From JBGCEZ01 sp045106735 (GTDB lineage: Bacteria; Planctomycetota; Phycisphaerae; Phycisphaerales; SM1A02), in the NCBI GenBank assembly GCA_045106735.1, contig JBGCEZ010000054.1, positions 1 to 34,636 of the forward strand: a stretch of DNA of 34,636 nucleotides. The letters run 5' to 3'. Below the pieces are notes generated by a model. It did not search any database, had not been told where the DNA came from, and saw nothing but the letters and a program-made list of their open reading frames with translations. The translations under genes and the position numbers were made by a program. Positions 7,203 through 16,278 of the stretch are shown piece by piece; the stretch's first letter is position 1, and every line of letters begins with the position of its first letter.

Positions 7203-8632
7203 TTGCTGATTGCGTGGGGTTGGTGGCGCGGGCATCGCGTCCGTCAAAGGCGTTCGCCGCGCCGCTGTCCGCGCTGTTGGTACGACATGTCGGCGATCGA
7301 CGACCTGACCTGTCAGGAGTGTGGCAAGACGCCGCGGCACGAGCGGCACTTGTTCCGGGTGCGCCGGCGGCATTGGCCCGCGGTCGTGGGCGTCATGCTG
7401 CTCTTGACGATGCCGATCGTGCTTCGCGGAACATTGATTCAAACGCACGGGTGGGCGGCGGGCGTGCCGGACAGCGTTCTGGTGTCCGCGTTGCCATGGG
7501 TTGAGCGAACCCGGCAGGCCGCGCGGCCGACGGCGGTGCCTGGGGGAGCGAAGAAACTGACGGCCCGCCAACGCATCGCCGCTCCACTCTCCAACGAGAT
7601 CTCTCGTCGTTGCGAGATCGATGCGTGGTCGCCTCGTCAATGGAAGAAGCTGATCGATCACTCCATCGGCGTGTTGGAATCGGATTTCGCGATGCTCGGC
7701 ATGCTGGTTCGCCCCCGCACCGGCCAACAAAGCCTCCCCCCGACCGTTCTGGTGACGGGACACAAGCACGAGCGCGTCTCCGCGGACCAGCTCGCCCGCA
7801 TCGACGCGCTCACGCGGGTCACCATCACGACGCGACGCGACGCGCTGGCCGGCGCGATGCTGGTCGGGAACGTGCGGGCCAATGTGTGGGATGGCGACAG
7901 CCATACGGTGTTCGTCCGGCTGGCGGGTTCAGGCGACGAGTGGTCCCAGCACTGGACGCAAGGGAGGTACCTCCGCCTCTCGCAAGCCCAGTTGTGGATA
8001 GACCGGCGAGAGGACATCGCCCGCGTCCCCGCGGGCGCGACGTCCATCGATCTTGAATGCGAAGTGGAGACCGATGGAATTCTGACGGGCCGACCACGCC
8101 GGGTGACCGGGCTGACGATGACCCTCCCGGTCACCGCGCACGCGTCGATCGATGACATCATCGAACGGCGTCCTTCGCCTGAGATCGCGGCGTACCTGAA
8201 GGAACGAACGAATGCGATGTCGATCGCGACGCGTGGCGAGTTCGCCATCCGGATTCGCGAGTATCAACCGTACAGTGGGCACGCCGAGCTGCGGAAGCTC
8301 ATGGTGGATGCTGGTCTTGATGCCATCGCGCTCCGGTTCACCATCGAGTTGAATGGCGAGCCGTGGGGTTCTTCCAGCGTCTGGGCATCCGCCAATGGTC
8401 TGCTTGGGCCGAGGCTATGGCCTGAGTTGATCGATACGATCACGGTCGAGTCGTCGGGGGCGATCGCATCCGAGCGTTTCACCGAATGGGCATTCATCCC
8501 GAGACCGCTCGACTCCGCATCACGGCGGATCCGGAGTTTGCCCTGCGGAACGAGGACGCCCGCGTCATCTGGGACGGTGAGGTCGTGGTCCCGGTGCGGC
8601 CAGATCCGACGGGGCTCCGCCGGAGGCGATGA
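7203..8632 (+). CDS. Zinc-ribbon membrane protein of unknown function, frameshifted near 8500
   Basis: The N-terminal part has a hydrophobic helix, then a zinc ribbon (CPRCWYDMS...CQECGKT), then a second helix (AVVGVMLLLTMPIVL). A large soluble domain follows, without recognisable motifs. At CCC 8498-8500 the frame breaks. Upstream reads ERFTEWAFIP; one frame over, the sequence continues as ETARLRITADPEFALRNED and ends at TGA 8630-8632. Restoring one C gives a continuous protein of about 475 residues. This is either a real null mutation or a sequencing/assembly error. The start is uncertain: the frame is open from 7083, the first helix begins upstream of 7203 (WNSAAIAIGFAAALL), but TTG at 7203 is the first standard start codon. 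The domain plan recurs at 23710 and 31701. Confidence 0.65.
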
Positions 8633-8739
8633 ACGCCGAGGGCCGCGGGTTCGCCCCGCGGCGCGGTACGGTGGTCGCTGCTCACAATCGAGCATTCGCC
8701 CTCGACCGATCCCGATCCCCAGCGTCCGGAGTGCCGCCG

Positions 8740-9696
8740 ATGGACTTCCTGCCCCGCCCTTCCGCCCGTTCTGCCGTCTGCCCAGCCGCCCGCCCAGCCG
8801 CCCGCCCTGCCGCCCGCACTGCCGCCCGCCGCATCCCGGCCGTGCTCGCCGCCGCCTTGGTCGCCTTCCTCGCGGCTCCGGCCCTCACCGGCTGCGCGGC
8901 CCTGAACGAACTCGCCCAGGCTCAGCTTGCGTCCGGCGAGACGCCGTCGGCCAGCGTCCGCGGCGTGCGGATCCGCGATCTCACGCTCGATGGGGCGGTG
9001 CTGGACTTCGATGTCGACGTGACCAATCCGTACTCGGTGGCGATTCCCCGCCTGGACATTGGCTACTCGCTGGCCAGCGGCGGGCAGCAGATTCTCGACG
9101 GTCGGACCCGGCCGGACACGTCGATCCCCGCCGGTGAGAGCCGCACGATCCGGGTCCCTGCCGCCGTGACCTTCGCCGACGTGATGGGCGTGCTCAATGG
9201 CGTGCGTCCGGGATCCGTCGTCCCGTACACGGCGAACTTCGACTTCGGCATTCCGATCCCCGGCGGCACGTCGATCTCGCTGCCGCTTTCGCGCGATGGC
9301 GAATTGCCGGTGCCCGCGGTGCCGACGGTGGCGATCGAGAAGATCGCGTGGGACAAGCTCAGCCTCGGCGAAGCGACGGCCAACATTGCCTTCACCGTGG
9401 ACAACCCAAATCAGTTCGGGCTGGATCTGGCCACGTTTGACTACGGCCTGGATCTGGGCGGCACGCGCGTGGGGGCGGCGACGGTCACGCCGGGCAGCGC
9501 CCTGTCCGCCGGCGGGAGCAGCACGATCAACTTCCCCCTGAGCCTGCGGCCGCTCGACCTTGGCCTGGCGGCGTTCCGGATGCTGTCCGGCGGTTCGACG
9601 TCGTACGCCATCGGCGGCGACATGCAGGTGGACACGCCCTTTGGGCCGCTGACCATGCCGTACACCGCGACGGGCGATGTGCCGTTGACGCGGTGA
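8740..9696 (+). CDS. LEA14/WHy-domain lipoprotein
   Basis: A 318-residue exported lipoprotein. The N-terminus carries a PAAR-type tetrapeptide repeat (residues 15-30), then a hydrophobic core and a lipobox ALTGC with the lipidated Cys at residue 52. Two tandem WHy (LEA type 2) domains follow. The first spans about residues 65-180 (VRIRDLTLDGAVLDFDVDVTNPYSV), the second about 190-315 (LSLGEATANIAFTVDNPNQFG). Each has the family hallmark V-(T/D)-NP. Such proteins are linked to envelope stability or desiccation tolerance, which is inference here. The ATG at 8740 was chosen because GGAG is 9 nt upstream and the signal sequence follows; an earlier in-frame ATG at 8629 would overlap the preceding gene. 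Next gene downstream is convergent. Confidence 0.85.
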   Translation: MDFLPRPSARSAVCPAARPAARPAARTAARRIPAVLAAALVAFLAAPALTGCAALNELAQAQLASGETPSASVRGVRIRDLTLDGAVLDFDVDVTNPYSVAIPRLDIGYSLASGGQQILDGRTRPDTSIPAGESRTIRVPAAVTFADVMGVLNGVRPGSVVPYTANFDFGIPIPGGTSISLPLSRDGELPVPAVPTVAIEKIAWDKLSLGEATANIAFTVDNPNQFGLDLATFDYGLDLGGTRVGAATVTPGSALSAGGSSTINFPLSLRPLDLGLAAFRMLSGGSTSYAIGGDMQVDTPFGPLTMPYTATGDVPLTR

Positions 9697-9985
9697 GTCG
9701 GTGAGTCGGTGATTCGATGTGTCGTTGACGTGGTGCCGCGGGCACGCCGTCACGGGGGCACGCCGTCACGCAGATTGGCTTCGGGCAGGTCACGCTTGAA
9801 ATGTGCGCGCACCGTTATCGACGCGCCTCCACGGCGTCCGCGTCGATAACGGGTGCAAAGGGAGCTGGTCCCGGATCGGGTGGTGCCCCGCGAGGAACAC
9901 ATGCGTGTTCAACCCGCGAATCTGCCGGCTCCGACGGTGACGTTGGTGGACGCCGCCGCCGCTCGTGATCGGTGACCGTTGCGGG
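9697..9985. other. Convergent intergenic region with direct and inverted repeats
   Basis: No gene seen. It holds GTGAGTCG-type repeats just after the stop, a 15-bp direct repeat (GGGCACGCCGTCACG at 9740-9754 and 9756-9770), and a perfect 14-bp inverted repeat (CCGTTATCGACGCG at 9812-9825, complement at 9839-9852, 13-nt spacer). No U tract follows on either strand. Because the flanking genes converge here, the inverted repeat may act as a two-way transcription block. Confidence 0.6.
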
Positions 9986-10576
9986 TCAGACCCAGACTTG
10001 GCAGATCAGGTGTGGTTCCTTGATCTTGCCGGTCAGCGTCCCGATCGACGAGTTGACAAACTTTACCTCGTACTGCGGGTGCGCGTCGAGCCATTCGTTG
10101 ATGCGGCGGTCCATGGCGAACAATGCGTCATCGGTGAGTTTGCAGTGAAAAGAGCGCACGTGAATCGCCCCAGTCCCCGTGGCATTGGGGGTCCGGGCCC
10201 ATTCGTCCTCGTGCCGCTTGCGAACACCGAAGGCTCGAATCTTCGGATTTCCGCCAGAATCATCTGATCCCCCAGGCCCCCCAGGCCCCCCAGGATGCCC
10301 AGTTGGGGCAATCCCCCCACCGTCTACGACCGGCAATCCGGCGGCGTCGACTGGTCCGGCGTCTTCGGCGGCGAGCGGAATCGGGCTGACTGGCTCGATG
10401 GGGTGGTGCGAAACGGGTCCGTCGGAACGGCCGCGCGGGCCATCGGGGTCGTCAGGATCGGTCGGCCGCGACTGCCCGAGTGTCGATTCGACGTGCCGAA
10501 TGGCACCCGACCGGCGCGACGGGCGAGAGAACGGATCAGGAGGGTTGGAATTCGAACCCGGCGGCGGAACGGCCAT
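9986..10576 (-). CDS. Conserved-looking protein of unknown function
   Basis: A 196-residue protein I do not recognise. The first ~110 residues are Pro/Gly/Asp-rich and probably disordered, including a GGPGGPGG linker encoded by a 9-bp repeat. The last ~80 residues look folded: RKRHEDEWARTPNATGTG, then HVRSFHCKLTDDAL, then NEWLDAHPQYEVKFVNSSIG, ending LICQVWV. That pattern, with a predicted helix-strand-strand layout and the LDAHPQYEVKFV segment, looks like a compact alpha/beta domain. The ATG at 10576 has AGGAG 8 nt upstream and was preferred over an upstream in-frame ATG at 10711. No signal peptide or membrane segment. Confidence 0.65.
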   Translation of the reverse strand: MAVPPPGSNSNPPDPFSRPSRRSGAIRHVESTLGQSRPTDPDDPDGPRGRSDGPVSHHPIEPVSPIPLAAEDAGPVDAAGLPVVDGGGIAPTGHPGGPGGPGGSDDSGGNPKIRAFGVRKRHEDEWARTPNATGTGAIHVRSFHCKLTDDALFAMDRRINEWLDAHPQYEVKFVNSSIGTLTGKIKEPHLICQVWV

Positions 10577-10796
10577 GGCGGCGACTCCTGCCTGGGCCGG
10601 ACGCGGCGAATCGGAACGCGCGTCGCGGCGGACATGCGGCCGGTGGCGGGAGCACGCGTTGGGCTCCGAAGCGTGGGCCGCGGATCGAGAGATCACGGGG
10701 GACCCGTCCACCGTACCTGCGCGATCGAGCGCTTCGAAGCGCGGATATCAAATCGCGGCGTGGGGAATCGCGCACGGACGCGACGCAATCGCGGGT

Positions 10797-11363
10797 TCAC
10801 GCTGGGCGAAGTTCGATGCGATCGATCGGTTCGTGGGGATGGCGCGTGCCTTTGAACGCGGCGTCGTGGTCGACATCCGCGCCGGCGCCGAATGTGATCA
10901 CGGCGAGGTTCCGTGCACCGCTCGCCCACGCCAACGCGATCGGCCAGATGTGAGCGTCGATCGTTGGGGCCGCGATGGGGGCTGCGGCTGCGGCGGCGGC
11001 GGCTTTCGCCCTGAGTCCCGTCCCGACATCCGCCCCGACATCCGGCCCCGTCGTCGGACCCGCAGGCGTGCACCACGTGCCAGACGCCACCCGAGTGACC
11101 GTTCCGCGGTTGCCGCTGACCGGGCCTTCGTACGTCAGGTACACCGCGCGATGGGCGGCGGCCCGGGCCGCATGAAGGACGGCAGGCTCGGGGCCGGCCG
11201 GTCGCGTCCGATCGAGCCGCGTGGCCAAACGCCACGACAACAACGGCCCCGAGCCCTCGGGATCGGTGGCCAGCAGCCAGTCGTAGTGCACCGGATGGTC
11301 GGGACGCACGTGCTCCAGCAGCACGAACGGCCGTGGGGCGAAGCTCTCGGGCGGGGCGTCCAT
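10797..11363 (-). CDS. LigD 3'-phosphoesterase-domain-like protein
   Basis: A 188-residue stand-alone protein similar to the phosphoesterase domain of bacterial NHEJ ligase LigD. The N-terminal FVLLEHVRPDHPVHYDWLL matches the pattern in which the His and HYD residues form the metal and phosphate site. Downstream elements are LLSWRLAT and YLTYEGPVSGNRGTVTR. In LigD this domain trims 3' phosphates or ribonucleotides at DNA ends; whether this protein does so is inference. An Ala-rich insertion (residues about 115-142, with AKAAAAAAAAP) interrupts the second half. The ATG at 11363 was chosen from where similarity begins; no clear Shine-Dalgarno. No Ku or ligase gene is nearby. Confidence 0.55.
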   Translation of the reverse strand: MDAPPESFAPRPFVLLEHVRPDHPVHYDWLLATDPEGSGPLLSWRLATRLDRTRPAGPEPAVLHAARAAAHRAVYLTYEGPVSGNRGTVTRVASGTWCTPAGPTTGPDVGADVGTGLRAKAAAAAAAAPIAAPTIDAHIWPIALAWASGARNLAVITFGAGADVDHDAAFKGTRHPHEPIDRIELRPA

Positions 11364-11449
11364 GCCGTGATCGTAGCCGCGGGTCGCGGGCTCCTCGCGC
11401 CGCACCGATTGCCTCGGCTCGCGCGAATCGTCCCCGGCTGACCAGCGCC

Positions 11450-12643
11450 TCAGGCGGCGAGGCCGCCGAAGCCCCAATCGGGCTCATCGTCTTCGCCGGG
11501 GAAGGGATGGTCGAAATCGCCGTCGCCTTCGATCGACGTCGTGTCGTCGGCCGGCCAACTCGGCTTGGCCCGGTGGTGGACGTCGATGATCCGGGCCAGA
11601 TGCTCGCCGAAAATCGTCCGCAGCGTGTCGAGCGTCGGCGAAAGCGTGGTCGCGAATCCGTCGTGCTCGTTCCGGAAGAGCACGGCGACGGCCAAGCACT
11701 CACCTTCGTGGCGGCAGCTGAAGGCGACGGCGTCGGAGCCGATCACCGTGACGTCGTTGCTGTTGCAGAACTCCGCCAGCGCGTCGCCACACGGGAAGGC
11801 CATGATCGACGGTTCGTCGGCCATGCGGGGGCAGAGTGTCCGGGCCAGCGACCCGATCGTCGGCTCAATCGACTCCCGCGGGCAGTCGTAGTTGACGTAC
11901 GCCCCCAGGCTGTAGCGGCCGTCCAGATCGGGGAGGAACACGGCCGCGTTGGTGGGGCCGGTCTTGGTCAGCAGGTATTCGAGGGCGGTGCGGAGCGATT
12001 CTTCGACGTCGAGTTCCATGCGCATCAGCGTGCGGAACTCGGTGGCCATGGCCACATCGTCGAGCTGGCCGGTGAGGTCCTCGTACGCGTGCACCATTTC
12101 GCGGCAGAGTCCTTCGACCTGGCCGCTGATCTCTTCGCGGGCGTCCTCGAGTTCGCGGCAGACCTGCTGGAGGCGGCGGATGCGTTCTTCGCGCCGCTGT
12201 TCCCAGGCACCGCGGACGAGGGCGGTTTCGACGCGTTCGATGAAGCTGACGAGGTCCTGCGGCTCGGTCACGACGTCGACGGCCCCGCGGCGGATGGCGG
12301 CCAGCGTGTTCGAGAGCGTGGGTTCGCGGGAGAAGACGATCGGCTTGGTGGCCGGAGCCTGGTCGCGAATGAACTCCACGAGGGAGAGTCCGTCGCCGTC
12401 GGGCAGCTCGGGATCGATCAGGACGACTTCGAACTTCGTCGTCCGGACCGCCGTCATCCCCGCGCCGAGTCCCGAGACGTGCGAGCAGTCGTGACCCCGG
12501 CCCACCAGCTCGGCCACGAGGCGAGAGCGATCGGAGTTCGATCCTCCCACCACGAGGATGCGGGCGGTTGGGTGCTTGCGCTTCGCCCGTCGTCCGGGAG
12601 TGCCGCGAGAGTCGTCATGTGCCGAATTGCCGTGGAATGCCAT
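11450..12643 (-). CDS. Degenerate receiver, coiled coil and GAF-like domain protein
   Basis: A 397-residue cytosolic signalling protein. Residues about 27-142 form a receiver domain. The phosphoacceptor position is kept (D77 in VVLIDPELPDGDG), as is the Ser/Thr position (S105). However, the acidic pair that binds Mg is replaced by GG (33-34 in ILVVGGSNSD), and the invariant Lys is replaced by E127 (VVTEP). Standard phosphorylation is therefore doubtful. Residues about 147-195 form an Arg/Glu-rich coiled coil. Residues about 205-355 look like a GAF-type sensor with several Cys (C254, C271, C285, C293, C310, C316). The tail is very acidic. It lies about 280 bp downstream of the HDOD-kinase gene on the same strand. 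The ATG at 12643 is the likely start; the frame is open upstream. Confidence 0.8.
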   Translation of the reverse strand: MAFHGNSAHDDSRGTPGRRAKRKHPTARILVVGGSNSDRSRLVAELVGRGHDCSHVSGLGAGMTAVRTTKFEVVLIDPELPDGDGLSLVEFIRDQAPATKPIVFSREPTLSNTLAAIRRGAVDVVTEPQDLVSFIERVETALVRGAWEQRREERIRRLQQVCRELEDAREEISGQVEGLCREMVHAYEDLTGQLDDVAMATEFRTLMRMELDVEESLRTALEYLLTKTGPTNAAVFLPDLDGRYSLGAYVNYDCPRESIEPTIGSLARTLCPRMADEPSIMAFPCGDALAEFCNSNDVTVIGSDAVAFSCRHEGECLAVAVLFRNEHDGFATTLSPTLDTLRTIFGEHLARIIDVHHRAKPSWPADDTTSIEGDGDFDHPFPGEDDEPDWGFGGLAA

Positions 12644-12919
12644 GGGGTGTGGGATCGACCGGGCCGGCGGGTGACTGAACCTCGCTCTTTGGTTCTGCGG
12701 CGCAGTCTCGGTTCCAGCGCGGCGGAGCGCACGGAAGCGGCGAACGTGCGCCGAAATGCTGGCGGACGGGGGTGGGAGATTGCGAAGGCTCGATGGGGGA
12801 CGCGCAGCGATTGCCGGGGCGGGCCGCCGGCGGCTGCAGGAATCTCGCGTCCCAGATTCGATTCTCCGAGTCTTGGCCGGCATCGCCGCGCCCGCGCCCG
12901 AGCCCCACAGCCCGCGCGA

Positions 12920-15595
12920 TCAATCGATCGGCGGAAGCCCGTTCTGAATGGACGCGGCCTGCGCGGCGGCCGCAGCGGCGGCGGCGGCAGCGGCTCGCCG
13001 GGCATCCTCCGGATCGCGCCAATTGGGCAGCCAGATCGTCGCGATGGCCCCTCCGCCCGCCGCGTTGACCAAGCTGATGACGCCGCCGTGGGCCTCGACG
13101 AACCGGTTCGCCTTGGACAGGCCGAGGCCGGGCTGACGTCCGGCGGGCTTGTCGCTGTAGAACGGATCAAAGGCGTGCCGCAGGGCGTGTCCGCTCAGTC
13201 CGGCCCCGTCGTCGCGGACTTCCAGGCGCAGGCGATCCTCGAGCGGATCGATGAGGACGCGCAGTTCGATGTTGCGCACGCCCTTGGATTCGCAGGCGTT
13301 GCGAATGAGTTCGCCCAGCGCTTCGCTCACCAGCGTTGGGTCGATGAGCGCCGCCGGCAGCGTCTCGACGAGGATCGTGTTCACCGTCGGCGTGCGTCGC
13401 TGTCCGGGGCCGTACTGCTGCACCACCCGCATCACCAGGTTGGCCAGGTCGATGCGCGATCGCTGCGGCACAACCGGCTCGGCGAAACTGCGGAGCGCGG
13501 TGATCATGTCGCTGAGTCGCTGCGACTCATTGGTGATCTCGGCCGCCGCCTTGCGAAGCGGGGCATCCATCAGGCGGTTCTGCAGAAGCTGGGCCCGGCC
13601 GCTGATGACCGTCAACGGGTTGTTCATCTCGTGGGCAGCACCGGCGGCGACTTCGCCCAGCGTGGCCAGGGTTTGGTGTCGGGCCAGCGTTTCCTGCACG
13701 TCCAGCAGCGAACGGTTCGCTTCGGCCAACTGTTCGGTGACCTGGGCCGTGAACTCGTGCTCGGCCGCAGCGGCCAAGGCGGCCTGCCAGGTGCGCACCA
13801 ACCCCGCGAGTTCCGTGCGATCGCCGACCGGTTCGTCGTCTTGCGCCAGCAGCAGGATCGCACTGCCGCCCGATGGGCATCGGAGGGCAAAGGCGGTGAG
13901 GTCATCGTCCGGGCCGTCGCTCCCATTGGCCCGGGTCGTCCCGGCCGCCCCGGATTCCCCGGCGTCGATCAGCGGAACGAGCCACGGCAAGATGGACACG
14001 AATGCGCCATTGGTCACTTCATCGGCCAGCAGGATCTGGAGCCCGGCCCCCTCGTCGGGCGGATCGATGCTGCGAATGGAACTCGGGCGCTGATTGGGCC
14101 CGAAACGCACGAGGTGCCAGCCTTCGTTGGCCACGCCTTCGTACAGGGCGGCCACGATCGAACCGCCCAGAGTCTGCGGGGCTTCGACCGCCACCGCGGC
14201 GAGCACGTCCATGACCGGACTGTTGGCCGCAACGGTTCGGTGAAAGCGCTCGATCCCCTCGACGATCGCATTCTGCAGTCTGGCCTTGCGTTCTCGCTGC
14301 CGCATGCCGGCGTTGGCCCGGGCGAGCGACTTGTTGGCCCGGCTGATCGAGCGCAGCAGGATCGTCGGATTGCTGGCGACGTTCAGGCCCAGCGCTTCGG
14401 CCCGGCTCGTCACGCGGTCATGCAGTTCCGCGGTGATGACATCGAGTTCGTCGGCCGTCACCCCCACCGGAATGGCCAGGGTCGCAAGGTTCTCCGACCG
14501 GGCCCACTGACCGCCGGCGGTGATGTAGCGGCTGCGAACCAAGGCGTCGGCCAACGTGATCGTGGCCACGAGCCGGCGGTTGCAGGTGGCCGGCAGCCCT
14601 TCAAAGGGTTGGCCGTTCAGCCAGATGACGTCCGTCAGTGCTTGCGGCAGGCCCCAGTGTTCGGCGAGCTTTTTGCCGGCGGTGTGCGTGTCGATCCCGA
14701 TGATCTGCCGGCAGGCGCGGTCCAGCGAGGCCGAGTGCGTCTCGGTCACTTGGCATACGCGGTCGAAACTCTCGGGCAGCAGCACGTGCAGGACGAGCTG
14801 GCCGAGGTCATGCAGCAGGCCGGCGGTAAACGCCTCGCCGCCGTTGAGATCTTGGACTTGGGTGCCGCGGGTGGCCAGCTGTTCGGCCACGACGGCCACG
14901 GCGAGCGAGTGCAGCCAGAAGGCTTCGCGGTCGAACGTGGGATTGGCCCGTTGCCGTTCGCCGCCGGGCGAGTCCATGTCGTCGAGGACGTCAAAGACCT
15001 GGACGGCCAGCACCGCGGTGCGCACGGCTTCGAAGCCGAGCAGCAGGACCGCGCGTTCAACGCTCGTGACTTCGCTGGCCCGGCCGCGTTCGTGGCACCG
15101 GCACAGGGCGAGCACCCGGGTGGCGAGGGCGGGATCACTGGCCACGAGTTGCACGACTTCTTGGGCGTCGGTCTCAACGTCGGTCGTGAGTTCAAGGATG
15201 CGGACGGCCACGGCGTTGAGCGTTGGGAGCGCTTCGAGTTCGCCAAGGATCAGTTCGACGCGACGGCCGGCCGCGCGATCCGGAGTGGGCGCCGCGGTTG
15301 GCGACGCCGGGATCGGCATCGCGGGCCCGGCGATTGGACGAGGATCGGCGGGTGTGGGTGTGGGTGTGGGTGTGGGTGTGGGTGTGGGTGCGGGTGCCGG
15401 GGCTGACGCCGGGGCTGGAGCTGGAGCTGGAGCCGGAGCCGGAGCTGGAGCCGATGCCGCGGGCACGGCTGGCGCCGATGCTGCGGGCACGGTTGGCGCC
15501 GATGCTGCGGCCGGCGCCGATGCCGCGGGCGCAATCGGGGCGGGAGCCGAGCCCGGCGCCGAATCCGGTTCGGAATGGTGGCCGTTGGTGTCCAT
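12920..15595 (-). CDS. HDOD-domain sensor histidine kinase
   Basis: An 891-residue cytosolic kinase with no membrane segment. Residues 1-110 are an A/P/T/S-rich low-complexity region. Residues about 112-320 are an HDOD domain (LEALPTLNAVAVRILEL, ASDPALATRVL, FTAGLLHDLGQLVL). A GAF-like region follows (about 420-600), then a coiled coil. The HisKA motif AAHEMNNPLTVISG has phosphoacceptor H655. The HATPase domain has its N box (ELIRNACESKG, N766), G1 (DDGAGL) and G2 (GLGLSKA). The protein ends after a poly-Ala run. In other systems HDOD proteins relay stress or cell-cycle cues. The gene follows the HTH-receiver gene on the same strand, which could be its partner. The ATG at 15595 is chosen; a TTG two codons upstream is possible. 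Confidence 0.88.
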   Translation of the reverse strand: MDTNGHHSEPDSAPGSAPAPIAPAASAPAAASAPTVPAASAPAVPAASAPAPAPAPAPAPAPASAPAPAPTPTPTPTPTPTPADPRPIAGPAMPIPASPTAAPTPDRAAGRRVELILGELEALPTLNAVAVRILELTTDVETDAQEVVQLVASDPALATRVLALCRCHERGRASEVTSVERAVLLLGFEAVRTAVLAVQVFDVLDDMDSPGGERQRANPTFDREAFWLHSLAVAVVAEQLATRGTQVQDLNGGEAFTAGLLHDLGQLVLHVLLPESFDRVCQVTETHSASLDRACRQIIGIDTHTAGKKLAEHWGLPQALTDVIWLNGQPFEGLPATCNRRLVATITLADALVRSRYITAGGQWARSENLATLAIPVGVTADELDVITAELHDRVTSRAEALGLNVASNPTILLRSISRANKSLARANAGMRQRERKARLQNAIVEGIERFHRTVAANSPVMDVLAAVAVEAPQTLGGSIVAALYEGVANEGWHLVRFGPNQRPSSIRSIDPPDEGAGLQILLADEVTNGAFVSILPWLVPLIDAGESGAAGTTRANGSDGPDDDLTAFALRCPSGGSAILLLAQDDEPVGDRTELAGLVRTWQAALAAAAEHEFTAQVTEQLAEANRSLLDVQETLARHQTLATLGEVAAGAAHEMNNPLTVISGRAQLLQNRLMDAPLRKAAAEITNESQRLSDMITALRSFAEPVVPQRSRIDLANLVMRVVQQYGPGQRRTPTVNTILVETLPAALIDPTLVSEALGELIRNACESKGVRNIELRVLIDPLEDRLRLEVRDDGAGLSGHALRHAFDPFYSDKPAGRQPGLGLSKANRFVEAHGGVISLVNAAGGGAIATIWLPNWRDPEDARRAAAAAAAAAAAQAASIQNGLPPID
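15350..15397 (-). repeat. Hexanucleotide microsatellite inside the kinase gene
   Basis: Six perfect GGGTGT units followed by two GGGTGC units, 48 bp in total. On the coding (minus) strand they encode an Ala-Pro/Thr-Pro dipeptide run in the N-terminal linker. Gain or loss of units keeps the frame, so copy-number change would alter linker length only. Confidence 0.9.
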
Positions 15596-15684
15596 GGTCA
15601 AGCGGTCCCGGTGATCGCTGGGTCAGCCGTGCTGCGGGCGCGGGGCGCACCGCGGGCGCGGCCGATGCGATGCACCGGACCGAT

Positions 15685-16278
15685 TCAGAGCCCCAGGAGT
15701 TCTTCCATTTGACGGAGCAGCTTCTCGATGTCGAAGGGCTTCTTGACGAATCCGTCGGCCCCGTGTTCGGAAAGCTGGTCGATGTCTTCCTGCTTCACCA
15801 CGCCCGAGACGATGAGCACCTTGGTGTGCTCGAGGTCCGGGTTCGCCTTGATGGAGCGGCAGACCTTGGTGCCGTTGATGTCCGGCAGCATGTAGTCGAG
15901 CAGCACGAGCTGCGGACGAAGCTGCTGGGTCATCACGCCGGCGTCGTAGCCGTTGCCGGCCGACGAAAGCTCGAACCGGTCGTCGTCGCCGAAGACGTCG
16001 GTGAGCAGTTCGATGATGCCGGGATCGTCATCGACAAGGAGAATCCGCTTGATGGCGGTCTCCAGAATGTCGGTCGGGATCTCGTTGGTACGCATGAACT
16101 TGATCAGTTCCGCCCGCGGGATGCGGCGGAAACGCGAGCCGGGTACGCGAAATCCGTTCAGGCGCCCGCTGTCGAAGCAGCGAATAATCGTCTGCTGTGA
16201 GACGTTGCAGATCTCGGCAGCTTCGCCGGTGGTAAACACCTGCTTCTCTGCCCACGCTTTCTTGTCCTTGGTGGCCAT
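15685..16278 (-). CDS. Response regulator with N-terminal excisionase-type HTH
   Basis: A 197-residue protein with reversed order for a response regulator: DNA-binding domain first. Residues about 14-65 are an excisionase/MerR-like winged HTH (FTTGEAAEICNVSQQTIIRC, SGRLNGFRVPGSRFRRI). Residues about 77-197 are a CheY-like receiver with all key residues: D83-D85 acidic patch, phosphoacceptor D128 (LLDYMLPD), S158 and K180 (VKKPF). It should be phosphorylated, plausibly by the HDOD kinase just downstream, and bind DNA. The ATG at 16278 was chosen because GGAGGGG lies about 8 nt upstream; an earlier ATG at 16299 is possible. There is a gap of about 90 bp to the kinase gene, so cotranscription is likely. 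Confidence 0.9.
   Translation of the reverse strand: MATKDKKAWAEKQVFTTGEAAEICNVSQQTIIRCFDSGRLNGFRVPGSRFRRIPRAELIKFMRTNEIPTDILETAIKRILLVDDDPGIIELLTDVFGDDDRFELSSAGNGYDAGVMTQQLRPQLVLLDYMLPDINGTKVCRSIKANPDLEHTKVLIVSGVVKQEDIDQLSEHGADGFVKKPFDIEKLLRQMEELLGL

Noticed and set aside
10546..10566. tRNA-like T-arm (GGTTCGAATTC on the minus strand)
   Set aside because: The stem bases do not pair, and the segment lies inside a coding gene with no acceptor stem.
11333..15406. Very long open frame on the plus strand across the signalling genes
   Set aside because: It is the antisense of well-supported receiver and kinase genes on the minus strand; high GC removes stop codons. It has no family motifs.
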